NCBI RefSeq assembly: GCF_001895005.1
Contig: NZ_BCXH01000008.1
Coordinates: forward strand, 1-64,000
Reading direction: 5' to 3'
Source of the DNA: Rhodococcus yunnanensis NBRC 103083
GTDB lineage: Bacteria; Actinomycetota; Actinomycetes; Mycobacteriales; Mycobacteriaceae
Length of the DNA: 64,000 nt
Positions 39,879 through 47,642 of the stretch are shown piece after piece. Position numbers and translations under genes: made by a program. The first letter of the stretch is position 1; the number at the start of each line of letters is the position of its first letter. The notes beneath the pieces were generated by a model. The model had not been told where the DNA came from. It searched no databases and saw only the letters and a program-made list of their open reading frames with translations.

Positions 39879-40619
39879 ATGATCGAGTATCGCGTCGACG
39901 ACTTGGCTCGGCGTGCGGGCGTCAGTGTGCGGAATGTGCGTGTCTACCAGGACCGGGGTCTTCTTCCGCCGCCGCGCAGGGAGGGCAGGACCGGGTGGTA
40001 CAACACCTCGCACCTGGCACGTCTCGGGCTGATTTCTCGGATGTTGGATCGTGGTTACACGTTTGCCACCATCGGTGAGCTTCTGACGGCGGCGCAGTCC
40101 GGCCTGCGCGTCGAGGACGTGCTCGAGACTGATGACGCCGTGCAGACACCCGACTCCGCGCACCTTTCTCGCGCCGATATGCAGACGATGTTCGGGGATG
40201 ACGTCTCCGATGCCGACCTGGACCGAGGCGTCGAACTCGGGGTCATCGCCACGTCGGGAGACGGCTATCGCGTCGACAACCCGTTGCTGGTCGAGGCGGC
40301 GCGGTTGTTGTCGGCTGCCGGAATCTCGTTGAGCCGGACGCTCGATCAGACCGAGGCTGTGCGCCGGGATCTCGATGACGTCGCGGGTCGTTTTGTTGCG
40401 TTGATCACAGACAGATTCCTCGGTGCAGGACAAGATCCTTTCGAGACCGATGCTGCGACGGTGGGGGACATTGCCGAGCTGGTGAACCGGCTGAGACCTC
40501 TGGCACACCAGACGGTCACTGCGTTGTTCACGGAAGCTATGGACCACCGAATCACGTTGGTCATGGAAGAGGTCGTCGCGAAGCACGGTGGTGATGCCGC
40601 GCCTGCGACGGATCGGTAA
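39879..40619 (+). CDS. MerR family transcriptional regulator
   Basis: A 246-residue regulator. The N-terminal MerR DNA-binding domain is YRVDDLARRAGVSVRNVRVY then GLLPPPRREGRTGWYNTSHLARL (residues about 3-50), with the second helix region GYTFATIGELLTAA. The large C-terminal domain (about 90-246) has no recognised ligand motif. ATG 39879 was chosen; the open frame upstream overlaps DUF2516 and is a shadow. The alpha/beta-hydrolase gene starts 22 bases after its stop and may be co-regulated. Confidence 0.88.
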   Translation: MIEYRVDDLARRAGVSVRNVRVYQDRGLLPPPRREGRTGWYNTSHLARLGLISRMLDRGYTFATIGELLTAAQSGLRVEDVLETDDAVQTPDSAHLSRADMQTMFGDDVSDADLDRGVELGVIATSGDGYRVDNPLLVEAARLLSAAGISLSRTLDQTEAVRRDLDDVAGRFVALITDRFLGAGQDPFETDAATVGDIAELVNRLRPLAHQTVTALFTEAMDHRITLVMEEVVAKHGGDAAPATDR

Positions 40620-40641
40620 CGCTGCAACGAAGGAGATGTTC

Positions 40642-41667
40642 GTGGTCACACGTAGAGCCGTCGAGGGTGCCGCCGTTGGTATCGGAGGCCTTGCCGCAGC
40701 TGCGGGTATCGGTGCCTTCCTGCTGCGTAGGCGCAGGGGCAACTCGTTCGTCACCACCTCCGACGCGCAGCCCGATGCGCTGCTGCGGACGCCGGTCCTC
40801 GTTCCTCGCATCGTTCCCGTCGTCACCGACGACGGCGCCGAACTGCATGTCCGCGTCTACGGCGACCCCAGCGCTGCGCCCATCGTCTTCAGTCACGGAT
40901 GGACGTGTTCGGCCGATTTCTGGATCCCGCAGATCAACGCGTTCGCGGAGAACTACCAGGTGATCGTCTACGACCAGCGCGGTCATGGACGCAGCGATGT
41001 CGGATCGAGGCCGCTCGGGCCCGACGTGCTCGCCGACGACCTGGCCGACGTGCTTGCCGCGACGGTCGCCGAGGACAACAAAGCGGTACTCGTCGGCCAC
41101 AGCATGGGCGGAATGTCGGTCATGGCGTGGGCGGGGCGTTACCCCGAGCAGGTCGATCGGCTCGTCAGCGCGGTGCTGCTGGCCAGTACGGCGACGGACA
41201 GTCTGGTCCGTGAGACCACTGTCATCCCACTTCCGACACGGTTCCCGCGTGTCCCGGTTCCGCTGGGTCGCGTCGTGCTGAAGTCGGCGGTACCTCTGCG
41301 TCCGTCACCGGTGACGCGTCAAGCGATCAAGTACGTGTCGATGGCTCCTGGCGCGTCGGCGGCAGAGGTCGCGTTCTGCGAGAAGATCGTGCTCGAGTGC
41401 GCTCCGCGGACCAGGGGAATCTGGGGCGCGGCGCTGACCGATCTCGATATTCACGAAGCGCTGGCCAACATGAACGTGCCGACCAGCGTGCTGGTCGGCA
41501 CCGCCGATCGCCTGACGCCCCCGGTGCATGCGCGCAGGTTGGCGGGGGCACTGAAGGCGCACGACCACCTGAGCAGACTCATCGAACTCACCGGCGTCGG
41601 ACACATGAGTTCGGTGGAGTCGATCGACGAGTTCAACGCCGAGGTCGCGCGGCTCCGCAACCTGTAG
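40642..41667 (+). CDS. Alpha/beta hydrolase with N-terminal membrane anchor
   Basis: A 341-residue protein. A hydrophobic segment (GAAVGIGGLAAAAGIGAFLL, residues about 8-27) followed by RRRR suggests an N-terminal anchor. The hydrolase fold carries FSHGWTCSADFW (oxyanion region), YDQRGHGRSD, nucleophile VGHSMGGM and the C-terminal ELTGVGHMSS with the catalytic His. Substrate unknown; epoxide hydrolases and haloperoxidases are relatives. GTG 40642 has AAGGAG six bases upstream and was preferred; ATG 40588 and 40636 are in frame. It converges on purU with a 7-base gap. Confidence 0.87.
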   Translation: MVTRRAVEGAAVGIGGLAAAAGIGAFLLRRRRGNSFVTTSDAQPDALLRTPVLVPRIVPVVTDDGAELHVRVYGDPSAAPIVFSHGWTCSADFWIPQINAFAENYQVIVYDQRGHGRSDVGSRPLGPDVLADDLADVLAATVAEDNKAVLVGHSMGGMSVMAWAGRYPEQVDRLVSAVLLASTATDSLVRETTVIPLPTRFPRVPVPLGRVVLKSAVPLRPSPVTRQAIKYVSMAPGASAAEVAFCEKIVLECAPRTRGIWGAALTDLDIHEALANMNVPTSVLVGTADRLTPPVHARRLAGALKAHDHLSRLIELTGVGHMSSVESIDEFNAEVARLRNL

Positions 41668-41674
41668 CGCTGCT

Positions 41675-42562
41675 CTAGCTGAAGACCACCGTCTTCTTGC
41701 CGTGCACGAGCACCCGGTCCTCCAAGTGCCAGCGCAGGCCGCGGGAGAGCACGAGCTTCTCGATGTCGCGCCCCTGCCTGACCATGTCGGCCACCTCGTC
41801 GGAGTGGTCGACGCGGATGACGTCCTGTTCCACGATCGGACCGGCGTCGAGTTCGGCGGTGACGTAGTGGCACGTGGCGCCGATCAGCTTCACACCGCGC
41901 GCGAACGCCTGGTGATAGGGCCGAGCACCGACGAACGACGGCAGGAAGCTGTGGTGGATGTTGAGCGCGCGCCCGGACCAGTGCTCGCAGAGATCCTGTG
42001 GCAGCACCTGCATGAAGCGGGCGAGGACGACGGCGTGTGGATCGTACGAGTCGACGAGGCGGCGAACCTCGTCGAACGCCGGGCCCCGTTCGGTCGGGTC
42101 CTTCGCGAACTCGACGTGATGGAACTTGATGCCGTGCGCCGTGGCGACAGGCTCTAGCGACTCGTGATTGCCGATGACGGCGGACACCTCGGCCGGTAGT
42201 TCACCGCCTGCAGCCCGTCCGAGCAGGTCGTGCAGGCAGTGGGCTTCCTTGCTGACGAGGATGACCACCCTTTTGCGGACACCGGAATCATGAAGTGTCC
42301 ATTCGGTTTCCGGTCCGATGTCGGCTGCGACTGCCGCGAACTCGGTACGCAGTTGTTCGATGCTCATCGACACCGAGGACGCACGGACAGCCTGCCGGGT
42401 GAAGAACCATCCGGTGTCCGGGTCGGCGTGGTACGCCGCCTCGACGATCCAGCCGCCGATGTCGGCGAGAAATGTCGAGAGTTTGGCGACGATGCCCGTG
42501 CGGTCGGGGCATCCGAGGGACAGAACGTAGCGACGGTCGTCGACGACACCAGCAGAACTCAT
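41675..42562 (-). CDS. purU: Formyltetrahydrofolate deformylase
   Basis: A 295-residue enzyme that hydrolyses 10-formyl-THF to formate and THF, balancing one-carbon pools. The N-terminal ACT domain begins YVLSLGCPDRTGIVAKLSTFLAD. The formyltransferase-type catalytic domain contains NHESLEPVA, NIHHSFLPSFVGA (the N-x-H catalytic motif) and the DAGPIVEQDVIRVDH segment with the catalytic Asp. The C-terminus WHLEDRVLVHGKKTVVF is typical of PurU. ATG 42562, 12 bases after the end of the methyltransferase gene on the same strand, so the two may be co-transcribed. Confidence 0.95.
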   Translation of the reverse strand: MSSAGVVDDRRYVLSLGCPDRTGIVAKLSTFLADIGGWIVEAAYHADPDTGWFFTRQAVRASSVSMSIEQLRTEFAAVAADIGPETEWTLHDSGVRKRVVILVSKEAHCLHDLLGRAAGGELPAEVSAVIGNHESLEPVATAHGIKFHHVEFAKDPTERGPAFDEVRRLVDSYDPHAVVLARFMQVLPQDLCEHWSGRALNIHHSFLPSFVGARPYHQAFARGVKLIGATCHYVTAELDAGPIVEQDVIRVDHSDEVADMVRQGRDIEKLVLSRGLRWHLEDRVLVHGKKTVVFS

Positions 42563-42574
42563 GGGCCGATTCTT

Positions 42575-43414
42575 TCAGGACACCCGAACGCCGGTTGCCA
42601 CCAGTGTGGTCGCGTCGATCGAATCGACCCCGCGGGCGGTCAGCAGTTCGAGTAACTCGTCGCGCACGACACCGCGTTCGGCGTCGTCCAGGCCGGCGAG
42701 CGCACCCCTCATGCCGCTCCCCAGAACGAAGTTCCATACGAAGTCCGCGGTGGCGGGAACATGGTTCGACAGTTCTGTGACCTCGACGGATCCGCAGCCT
42801 TGCGCCTCCAGCCACGCGGCGAGCAGGTCCGAGGTCTCGATGCGACGGATCGGATTGTCCGCATACCCCGTGCGAGACCTCGGGCCGGTGTGCTCGGTGT
42901 CCGGCGAATGCCGCGCGATCACCTCGTAGTACGCACGGCTGAACTCCTCGAATGCGCCCTTGCGCCACACCGTCACCCCGACGCGGCCGCCTGGGCGTAC
43001 CAACCGGACGAGCCGTGCGAACGAGGCATCCATGTCGGGAAGGAAGAAGATCCCGTACGACGACGCCAACGCGTCGTAGCCGCTTCGTACGGTGCTCGGC
43101 GCCTCCCATGTGGTGGCGTCGGCGCACACGAAGTCGACGTTGCGCAGTGCGAGAGCGGTGGCCTTGACGCGGCCGAGTTCGAGCAGATCGTCGGCGAGGT
43201 CGACGGCGTGGACGAGGCCGTCAGGTCCGACGGCGGCCGCGGCAGGAAGGGCCGATGCGCCGGTGCCCGCGCAGACGTCGAGCACCGATTCCCCGGCGGC
43301 GAGCTTCAACGCGAACACGAGTGACTGGCCGGCGGGACCCCAGACGAGGGGCGCCGCGAGATCGAACTCTCGGCTCGTGGAATCGAAGGTGCGCGCCATA
43401 CGAGAGGTGGACAT
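42575..43414 (-). CDS. Class I SAM-dependent methyltransferase
   Basis: A 279-residue UbiE/Methyltransf_11-like protein. The SAM-binding motif I is VLDVCAGTGASALPAAAAVG (about 44-63), motif II is near VDFVCADATTWEAP and the post-II region is SYGIFFLPDMDASFARLVRLVRPGGRVGVTVW. Substrate unknown. ATG 43414. It diverges from deoC across about 44 bases, and purU follows after 12 bases. Confidence 0.87.
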   Translation of the reverse strand: MSTSRMARTFDSTSREFDLAAPLVWGPAGQSLVFALKLAAGESVLDVCAGTGASALPAAAAVGPDGLVHAVDLADDLLELGRVKATALALRNVDFVCADATTWEAPSTVRSGYDALASSYGIFFLPDMDASFARLVRLVRPGGRVGVTVWRKGAFEEFSRAYYEVIARHSPDTEHTGPRSRTGYADNPIRRIETSDLLAAWLEAQGCGSVEVTELSNHVPATADFVWNFVLGSGMRGALAGLDDAERGVVRDELLELLTARGVDSIDATTLVATGVRVS

Positions 43415-43458
43415 AACCGTGGAGCTTAGGGCGCAGGAGTCTGTGGTTGGGTGGTCAC

Positions 43459-44115
43459 ATGTCCGTCACCCGCAGCGCCCTTGCCCGAATGGTCGATCAC
43501 ACGTTGCTCAAGCCGGAGGCCACGGCGGCCGACGTCGCCGCGCTCGTCGAAGAGGCGCGCGCGCTCGGTGTCCTCGCGGTCTGCGTATCGCCGTCGATGC
43601 TGCCTGTCGGGGCCGAGGGTCTCGTTGTCGCAGCTGTCGCGGGATTCCCGTCGGGCAAACATCATTCGCTCGTCAAGGGCGCCGAGGCGCGGCTGGCGGT
43701 CGATCAGGGCGCGGACGAGATCGACATGGTGATCGACGTCGGAGCTGCTGTCGCGGGGGACTACAACGCCGTCCTGGCCGACGTACTGACGGTTCGCGAA
43801 GCCATCGGGCCTTCGGCGGTGCTCAAGGTGATCATCGAGTCGGCTGCACTGTCCGACACGGCAATCGTCGAGACATGCCTCGCGGCCGAGAAAGCAGGAG
43901 CGAACTTCGTCAAGACCTCCACGGGCTTCCACCCGGCGGGCGGGGCCAGTGTCGAGGCCGTCCGGTTGATGGCGGATACGGTCGGCGGCAGGCTCGGTGT
44001 GAAGGCCAGCGGCGGGATCCGGACGACCGAGGCTGCCCTGGCGATGATCGACGCCGGGGCAACGCGACTCGGCCTGTCCGGAACCTCGGCCGTCCTCGCC
44101 GGCCTGGAGAGTTAG
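43459..44115 (+). CDS. deoC: Deoxyribose-phosphate aldolase
   Basis: A 218-residue class I aldolase. It cleaves 2-deoxyribose 5-phosphate to glyceraldehyde 3-phosphate and acetaldehyde. Schiff-base Lys152 (NFVKTSTGF), Lys182 (GVKASGGIR) and Asp89 (DEIDMV) form the catalytic set. ATG 43459 was chosen. The stop lies in a short tandem repeat that gives a second in-frame stop. The BMP-type nucleoside importer at 57.4 kb could supply substrates for this salvage route. Confidence 0.95.
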   Translation: MSVTRSALARMVDHTLLKPEATAADVAALVEEARALGVLAVCVSPSMLPVGAEGLVVAAVAGFPSGKHHSLVKGAEARLAVDQGADEIDMVIDVGAAVAGDYNAVLADVLTVREAIGPSAVLKVIIESAALSDTAIVETCLAAEKAGANFVKTSTGFHPAGGASVEAVRLMADTVGGRLGVKASGGIRTTEAALAMIDAGATRLGLSGTSAVLAGLES

Positions 44116-44142
44116 GCCAGAGGGTTAGGCCTGGAGGGTTAG
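44102..44142. repeat. Three 13/14-base tandem repeats across the deoC/DUF2993 junction
   Basis: Units GCCTGGAGAGTTAG, GCCAGAGGGTTAG and GCCTGGAGGGTTAG run from 44102 to 44142. The first and third are 27 bases apart, so deoC has a second in-frame TAG and the minus-strand gene also has two in-frame TAA codons. Confidence 0.75.
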
Positions 44143-44873
44143 GCCAGAACGCCACAGCCTTCGGGTGATTCGACGGTCTGGCCGGGAGGAGGCGCGGGCA
44201 TCGTGTACTGCCCGCCCTGGAGGGCCAGTTCGATTCCGCTGTCGGTGACGGTCAACGACGTCGGCTTCATGTCGAGTGGGTACTGCTGCAGGCTGTCCGT
44301 CAGCACACCGACGATGCTGTCCACCAGATCGGTCGGAATGCCGAGTCCCAGGATGGACGCGTCGACGGTCTGTACATCGACGCGATCGCCGGAGATGGAC
44401 GGCTTCACCGTCAGCTGAGCGATACCACCGACCGAGAACGACAGTGTGCCTGCGGACTGACTTGCGGTGACGCCGGAGACGAGGGCGCCGATGCCCTGCG
44501 ATTGCAGTGTGGCCGCGATGCCGTCGGTCGACCAGCTGATATCGGCACTGGAGCTACCGATGGTGCCGTTGCTGTCCGCGGTCTGCTCGAGGTTCACATC
44601 CTTGACCTCCGCGTGCACGACCATTCCTTCGGCGGGGCCGAAGCGTGCATCACTGCTGTCGACGGTCACCGATGAGACCTGCTTGTCGACGAGTGAGATC
44701 AGGATCGGCTTCCAGCCGAGGCCTACGTCGACGGAGCTGCCGATCTCACTTTCCAATTGGCCTGCGAGGCATGACTTGATCTGCTGGCGGAAGAACAGTT
44801 CTCCGCCCAGCAGCGCAGCGACGAGCACGAGGACCACTACTACCGCGATCAGGGGAGCTTTGCTTCGTGTCAT
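44139..44873 (-). CDS. DUF2993 (LmeA-like) membrane-anchored protein
   Basis: A 244-residue protein with an N-terminal membrane anchor (LIAVVVVLVLVAALLGGELFF, residues about 8-28) and a DUF2993 domain, the family of phospholipid-binding proteins (LmeA) involved in mannan maturation in mycobacteria. The segment RFGPAEGMVVHAEVKDVNLEQ and the hydrophobic beta-rich body fit the fold. The position next to deoC is as in M. tuberculosis (Rv0479c, from memory). ATG 44873 was chosen; open frame upstream runs through the palindromic repeats and is not coding. Confidence 0.85.
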   Translation of the reverse strand: MTRSKAPLIAVVVVLVLVAALLGGELFFRQQIKSCLAGQLESEIGSSVDVGLGWKPILISLVDKQVSSVTVDSSDARFGPAEGMVVHAEVKDVNLEQTADSNGTIGSSSADISWSTDGIAATLQSQGIGALVSGVTASQSAGTLSFSVGGIAQLTVKPSISGDRVDVQTVDASILGLGIPTDLVDSIVGVLTDSLQQYPLDMKPTSLTVTDSGIELALQGGQYTMPAPPPGQTVESPEGCGVLA

Positions 44874-44928
44874 TCGCAGCAGTCTTCCCGATGAATCTGA
44901 AAGAGCTCTGTGAATCGCCGCTTCCCCG

Positions 44929-44999
44929 CAAACGCACGTGCGTTTGTGTGGGTGGTGGGGTGTTGTCCGCCGTTCCTCGCAAACGCACGTGCGTTTGCG
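44929..44999. repeat. Pair of long palindromes built on CAAACGCACGTGCGTTTG
   Basis: The 18-base palindrome CAAACGCACGTGCGTTTG occurs at 44929-44946 and, extended by CG at both ends (22 bases, perfect), at 44978-44999. The same sequence recurs at 50299-50320. It lies between the DUF2993 and AbiEi-like genes. Confidence 0.85.
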
Positions 45000-45038
45000 G
45001 GAGAGGAGGGGGCGGTCGATGTCCGGTCGAATTGTTGT

Positions 45039-45053
45039 GATGTGTAACACATC
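45039..45053 (+). promoter_or_regulatory. Operator-like palindrome overlapping the AbiEi promoter
   Basis: GATGTGTAACACATC is a perfect inverted repeat with 7-base arms. It sits just upstream of the TACTCT -10 hexamer (45061-45066) of the AbiEi-like gene. AbiEi-type antitoxins bind inverted repeats in their own promoters. Confidence 0.6.
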
Positions 45054-45060
45054 GGTGTCG

Positions 45061-45066
45061 TACTCT
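45061..45066 (+). promoter_or_regulatory. Candidate -10 hexamer for leaderless AbiEi-like transcript
   Basis: TACTCT ends seven bases before ATG 45074, so transcription probably starts at the initiation codon. Confidence 0.5.
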
Positions 45067-45073
45067 TGTGTGC

Positions 45074-45661
45074 ATGAGCACGACACGACCGAGCACCGTC
45101 GAACTCCGGCGTCTGGCCGCGAGTCAGGATGGCTACTTCACCGTCGAGCAGGCCGAGTCACTCGGTTTCGACCACCCGTCGATACAGGCCAGCATCGTCG
45201 CGGGTGACTGGACGAAGGTCGAGCGGAATCTGTGCAGACTGGCCGAGTGGCCGCACAGCGACCTCGAACAGTTCGCGATGTGGTGCGCATGGTTCGGCGG
45301 CGATGCCGTCATCTCACACCAGAGTGCCGCGGAGTTGCACGGATTCGGGCACCTGCATCCGCAGTTCGTTCATGTCTCCGCGTACACCAACATGCGGCTG
45401 GCGGACACCCGACTCGCGGTGCACCGCCTGCAGCTCACCCCGCACGACTTCGAGTCCACCGGCACCTTCCGCATCACGACGCCGGTGCGAACCGTGCTCG
45501 ACCTCGCCGCGGGCGGTATCTCGCAGATCACGCTCGACGAAGTCGTGGGCGACGCGGTGGCGATAGGCCGCGTCGATCCGGGCGTGCTGTACGCCGAGGC
45601 GTCGAGCGGCACCGAGCGGGTCACCGAGCGGGTCGAGCTCGCGCTGTCCGCCTGTACCTGA
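45074..45661 (+). CDS. AbiEi-type antitoxin/regulator-like protein, orphan
   Basis: A 195-residue protein. The N-terminal winged helix (LRRLAASQDGYFTVEQAESLGFDHPSIQA, about 11-40) and the following AbiEi_4-like region (VISHQSAAELHGFGHLHPQFVHVSA, HDFESTGTFRITTPVRTVLDL) match the type IV antitoxin family. The C-terminal nuclease-like DUF559 domain found in many actinobacterial relatives is missing, and no AbiEii toxin gene is near. The downstream gene is on the other strand. It may be a free-standing DNA-binding regulator. ATG 45074 fits a leaderless transcript. Confidence 0.78.
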   Translation: MSTTRPSTVELRRLAASQDGYFTVEQAESLGFDHPSIQASIVAGDWTKVERNLCRLAEWPHSDLEQFAMWCAWFGGDAVISHQSAAELHGFGHLHPQFVHVSAYTNMRLADTRLAVHRLQLTPHDFESTGTFRITTPVRTVLDLAAGGISQITLDEVVGDAVAIGRVDPGVLYAEASSGTERVTERVELALSACT

Positions 45662-45672
45662 CGTTCGGCGCG

Positions 45673-46557
45673 TCAGGGGTTCGGACGTACGAGGTCCCAC
45701 GGGACCGTCAGAACGTTGTCACGCATCCTGCGTCTGGGCACCGCGGTGGGGACACCCTCGCGTGCCAGTTGGGTCAACGCCGAGCGCCACCGCACACGCG
45801 GGCCGAACGGGGCCAGGGGAGCGGCCGTCACCCACGCCTTGTCGGCGGCGCGAAGCAGTGCATGGATGGGCTCTCCCGGAAAATTCCGGTGGATGAGGGC
45901 CTTGGGGAGTCTCTCGGCGATGTCCGACGGCAAGTCCACGGTGAACGGATCCCATGCGAGTGTCAGTGAGATCGGCCCGGTCTCGTCGAGCAGCACCCAG
46001 GCGCAGCGACGCCCGAGTTCGTCGCACGTTCCGTCCACCAGTAGGCCGCCGGGAGCGAGCCCGGACAGTATCCGCGACCACGCGTCGGGCACAGCATCTT
46101 CGGGGTACTGACGGAGAACGTTGAATGCGCGCACCAGATTGGGGCGCAGTCCGGCGAGCTCGAAACCGCCGCGCGCGAAGTGCACGTTCTCCGACCCCGG
46201 TACGACGCGCGCGGGGTCGATCTCGAGGCCGGTGACTCGGAGGTCCGCTCGGATCGTGCGGAGGCGTCGCGCGATTTCGAGCGTCGTATCGGGTCTGGCG
46301 CCGTAACCGAGGTCGACGACCAGTGGGTCGAGCGCATCGGTCAACACCTGCCGCACGAGGGGGCTGTGGGTGAGCCAGCGATCGCTGCGCCGGAGGCGGT
46401 TGATGCCGGTGGTGCCGCGGGTCACGACGCCGACAGGAGTGGAGCCTGCGGAATGACCCTTGGATACAGGAGTGGAGCCTGCGGAATGACCCTTGGATAC
46501 AGGAGTGGAGCCTGTGGAACGACCTCTCAGAACTGGCGTGTCAGGTGTTCTTGGCAA
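45673..46557 (-). CDS. Probable SAM-dependent methyltransferase-fold protein
   Basis: A protein of up to 294 residues. The conserved part starts TTGINRLRRSDRWLTHSP and has the motif I-like VVDLGYGARPDTTLEIARRL, LRVTGLEIDPARV and the VRAFNVLRQY segment, so a Rossmann methyltransferase fold is likely, though the GxGxG loop is changed to GYGAR. The frame is open upstream through three 33-base repeats to a TTG at 46557 (used here). GTG 46425, just before the conserved part, is an equally good start and would leave the repeats untranslated. It follows the first DUF2505 gene on the same strand with an overlap of 17 bases. Confidence 0.7.
   Translation of the reverse strand: MPRTPDTPVLRGRSTGSTPVSKGHSAGSTPVSKGHSAGSTPVGVVTRGTTGINRLRRSDRWLTHSPLVRQVLTDALDPLVVDLGYGARPDTTLEIARRLRTIRADLRVTGLEIDPARVVPGSENVHFARGGFELAGLRPNLVRAFNVLRQYPEDAVPDAWSRILSGLAPGGLLVDGTCDELGRRCAWVLLDETGPISLTLAWDPFTVDLPSDIAERLPKALIHRNFPGEPIHALLRAADKAWVTAAPLAPFGPRVRWRSALTQLAREGVPTAVPRRRMRDNVLTVPWDLVRPNP
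46433..46521. repeat. 33-base tandem repeats at the methyltransferase start
   Basis: The unit starts ACAGGAGTGGAGCCTGCGGA. Copies begin at 46433 and 46466, with a partial third from 46499. If translated they encode GSTPVSKGHSA repeats. Confidence 0.8.
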
Positions 46558-47044
46558 GCCAGTCGGCTGTCACTTCGCCCTCGCCGCGCCACAGGTCACG
46601 CAGGTTCACGAGCATGAGTTGCTCGAGCTTGCCGCCGACGAAGGGGAGGAAGACTTTGGCTTCGGACGAGGTGCGCAGGGTCGAGCCGGTTTCCGTCGCG
46701 AACAGTGACGTCGTGCCCTTGAGGCTGCCCGGTCCGGCTGGAATCGACGCGTCGTACTTGCCTTCGGTGGTGTCCTCGTAGGGATCGAAGTGCACGTTGC
46801 GCGTGATGACCATGTCTTTTTTCATGACGGTTTGAGCGATGTCCGGTAGCTCCGTCCTCGGAATGATGTGATGCATCACGATGTCGATTCCTGTGTCGGT
46901 GACCTCGAAACTCTTCAGCTCGTTGTGGGAGTACTTCTTCATCTCCTCGACCCGAGCGTTCCAGTGATCGCGACTCGACAACGCGGCATACACCTGCTCC
47001 GTGGAGTGGGTGAACCGGGCTGAGTAGTTCATGCGGCGCGCCAT
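46541..47044 (-). CDS. DUF2505 (SRPBCC-like) protein, first of two paralogs in tandem
   Basis: A 167-residue protein with a START/SRPBCC-like fold: YSARFTHSTEQVYAALSSRDHWNARVEE at the N-terminus, HHIIPRTELP in the middle, and the C-terminal amphipathic KLEQLMLVNLRDLWRGEGEVTADWL. The family is restricted mainly to actinobacteria and probably binds a lipid-like ligand. The next gene upstream encodes a paralog. ATG 47044 was used; ATG 47032 is an alternative. In M. tuberculosis a single DUF2505 gene (Rv0481c) lies beside murB (from memory). Confidence 0.82.
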   Translation of the reverse strand: MARRMNYSARFTHSTEQVYAALSSRDHWNARVEEMKKYSHNELKSFEVTDTGIDIVMHHIIPRTELPDIAQTVMKKDMVITRNVHFDPYEDTTEGKYDASIPAGPGSLKGTTSLFATETGSTLRTSSEAKVFLPFVGGKLEQLMLVNLRDLWRGEGEVTADWLAKNT

Positions 47045-47080
47045 AGTCGGCCAGGGTACCGGCTGACTCGCCGAACACTG

Positions 47081-47584
47081 CTACAGGTTCTTGTCGATCC
47101 ACTCGCCGGTGAAGTCGTGTTCGTTGTCGATGAGCGCCAGGACCTGCTCGCTGATCATGGACTCGATCTTGCTTCCGAAGATCGGGATCTTGACCTCGGT
47201 GGTACCGGAGAGGGACGTGGTGGACGACGTGCTGTCACCTTCGAGGAGCGTCGTGCCGGAGATCGACGCGGGAGCGCCTTCGACCGTCGCGCCGAACTTG
47301 CCCTCGGCGCGGTTGCCGCCGAGTGGTCCCCAGGATTCGGTGCGCTCGATGACGAGCGGGCCCTTCTTGAATGCCGTCACCGCGGCAGGCAGCTCGTCCT
47401 CGGGAATGGACTGCGTCATCACCACGCTGATCGTGCCGTTGACGGCAGTGACGCTCACCAGCTGCGCACCCGGTCCGCCGATGCCGTCGATCCGGTCCTT
47501 CCAGTACTGCTCGGAGACGAGCGCGGCGTGCACCTTGTCGACAGATGCGGGGACGGACGCGCTGTGCGCGATTGGGCGAGGCAT
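47081..47584 (-). CDS. DUF2505 (SRPBCC-like) protein, second paralog
   Basis: A 167-residue protein clearly related to its downstream neighbour: HSASVPASVDKVHAALVSEQYWKDRID, TQSIPEDELPAAVTAFKKGPLVIERTESWG and C-terminal KIESMISEQVLALIDNEHDFTGEWI. ATG 47584 was chosen because conserved sequence begins there; the longer open frame overlaps murB's promoter. It diverges from murB across 58 bases. The two paralogs are 36 bases apart and probably form a transcript with the methyltransferase gene. Confidence 0.83.
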   Translation of the reverse strand: MPRPIAHSASVPASVDKVHAALVSEQYWKDRIDGIGGPGAQLVSVTAVNGTISVVMTQSIPEDELPAAVTAFKKGPLVIERTESWGPLGGNRAEGKFGATVEGAPASISGTTLLEGDSTSSTTSLSGTTEVKIPIFGSKIESMISEQVLALIDNEHDFTGEWIDKNL

Positions 47585-47628
47585 AGCCCGGAGGGTACCG
47601 CGTGCATCCGACACCTCTTCCGGACCGG

Positions 47629-47634
47629 TACCCT
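47629..47634 (+). promoter_or_regulatory. Candidate -10 hexamer for leaderless murB transcript
   Basis: TACCCT ends eight bases before GTG 47643 in the short gap between murB and the divergent DUF2505 gene. Confidence 0.45.
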
Positions 47635-47642
47635 GGACTCCC

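Noticed and set aside
45662-45672. AbiEii toxin gene downstream of the AbiEi-like gene.
   Set aside because: Only 11 bases separate it from a convergent methyltransferase gene; no room for a toxin.
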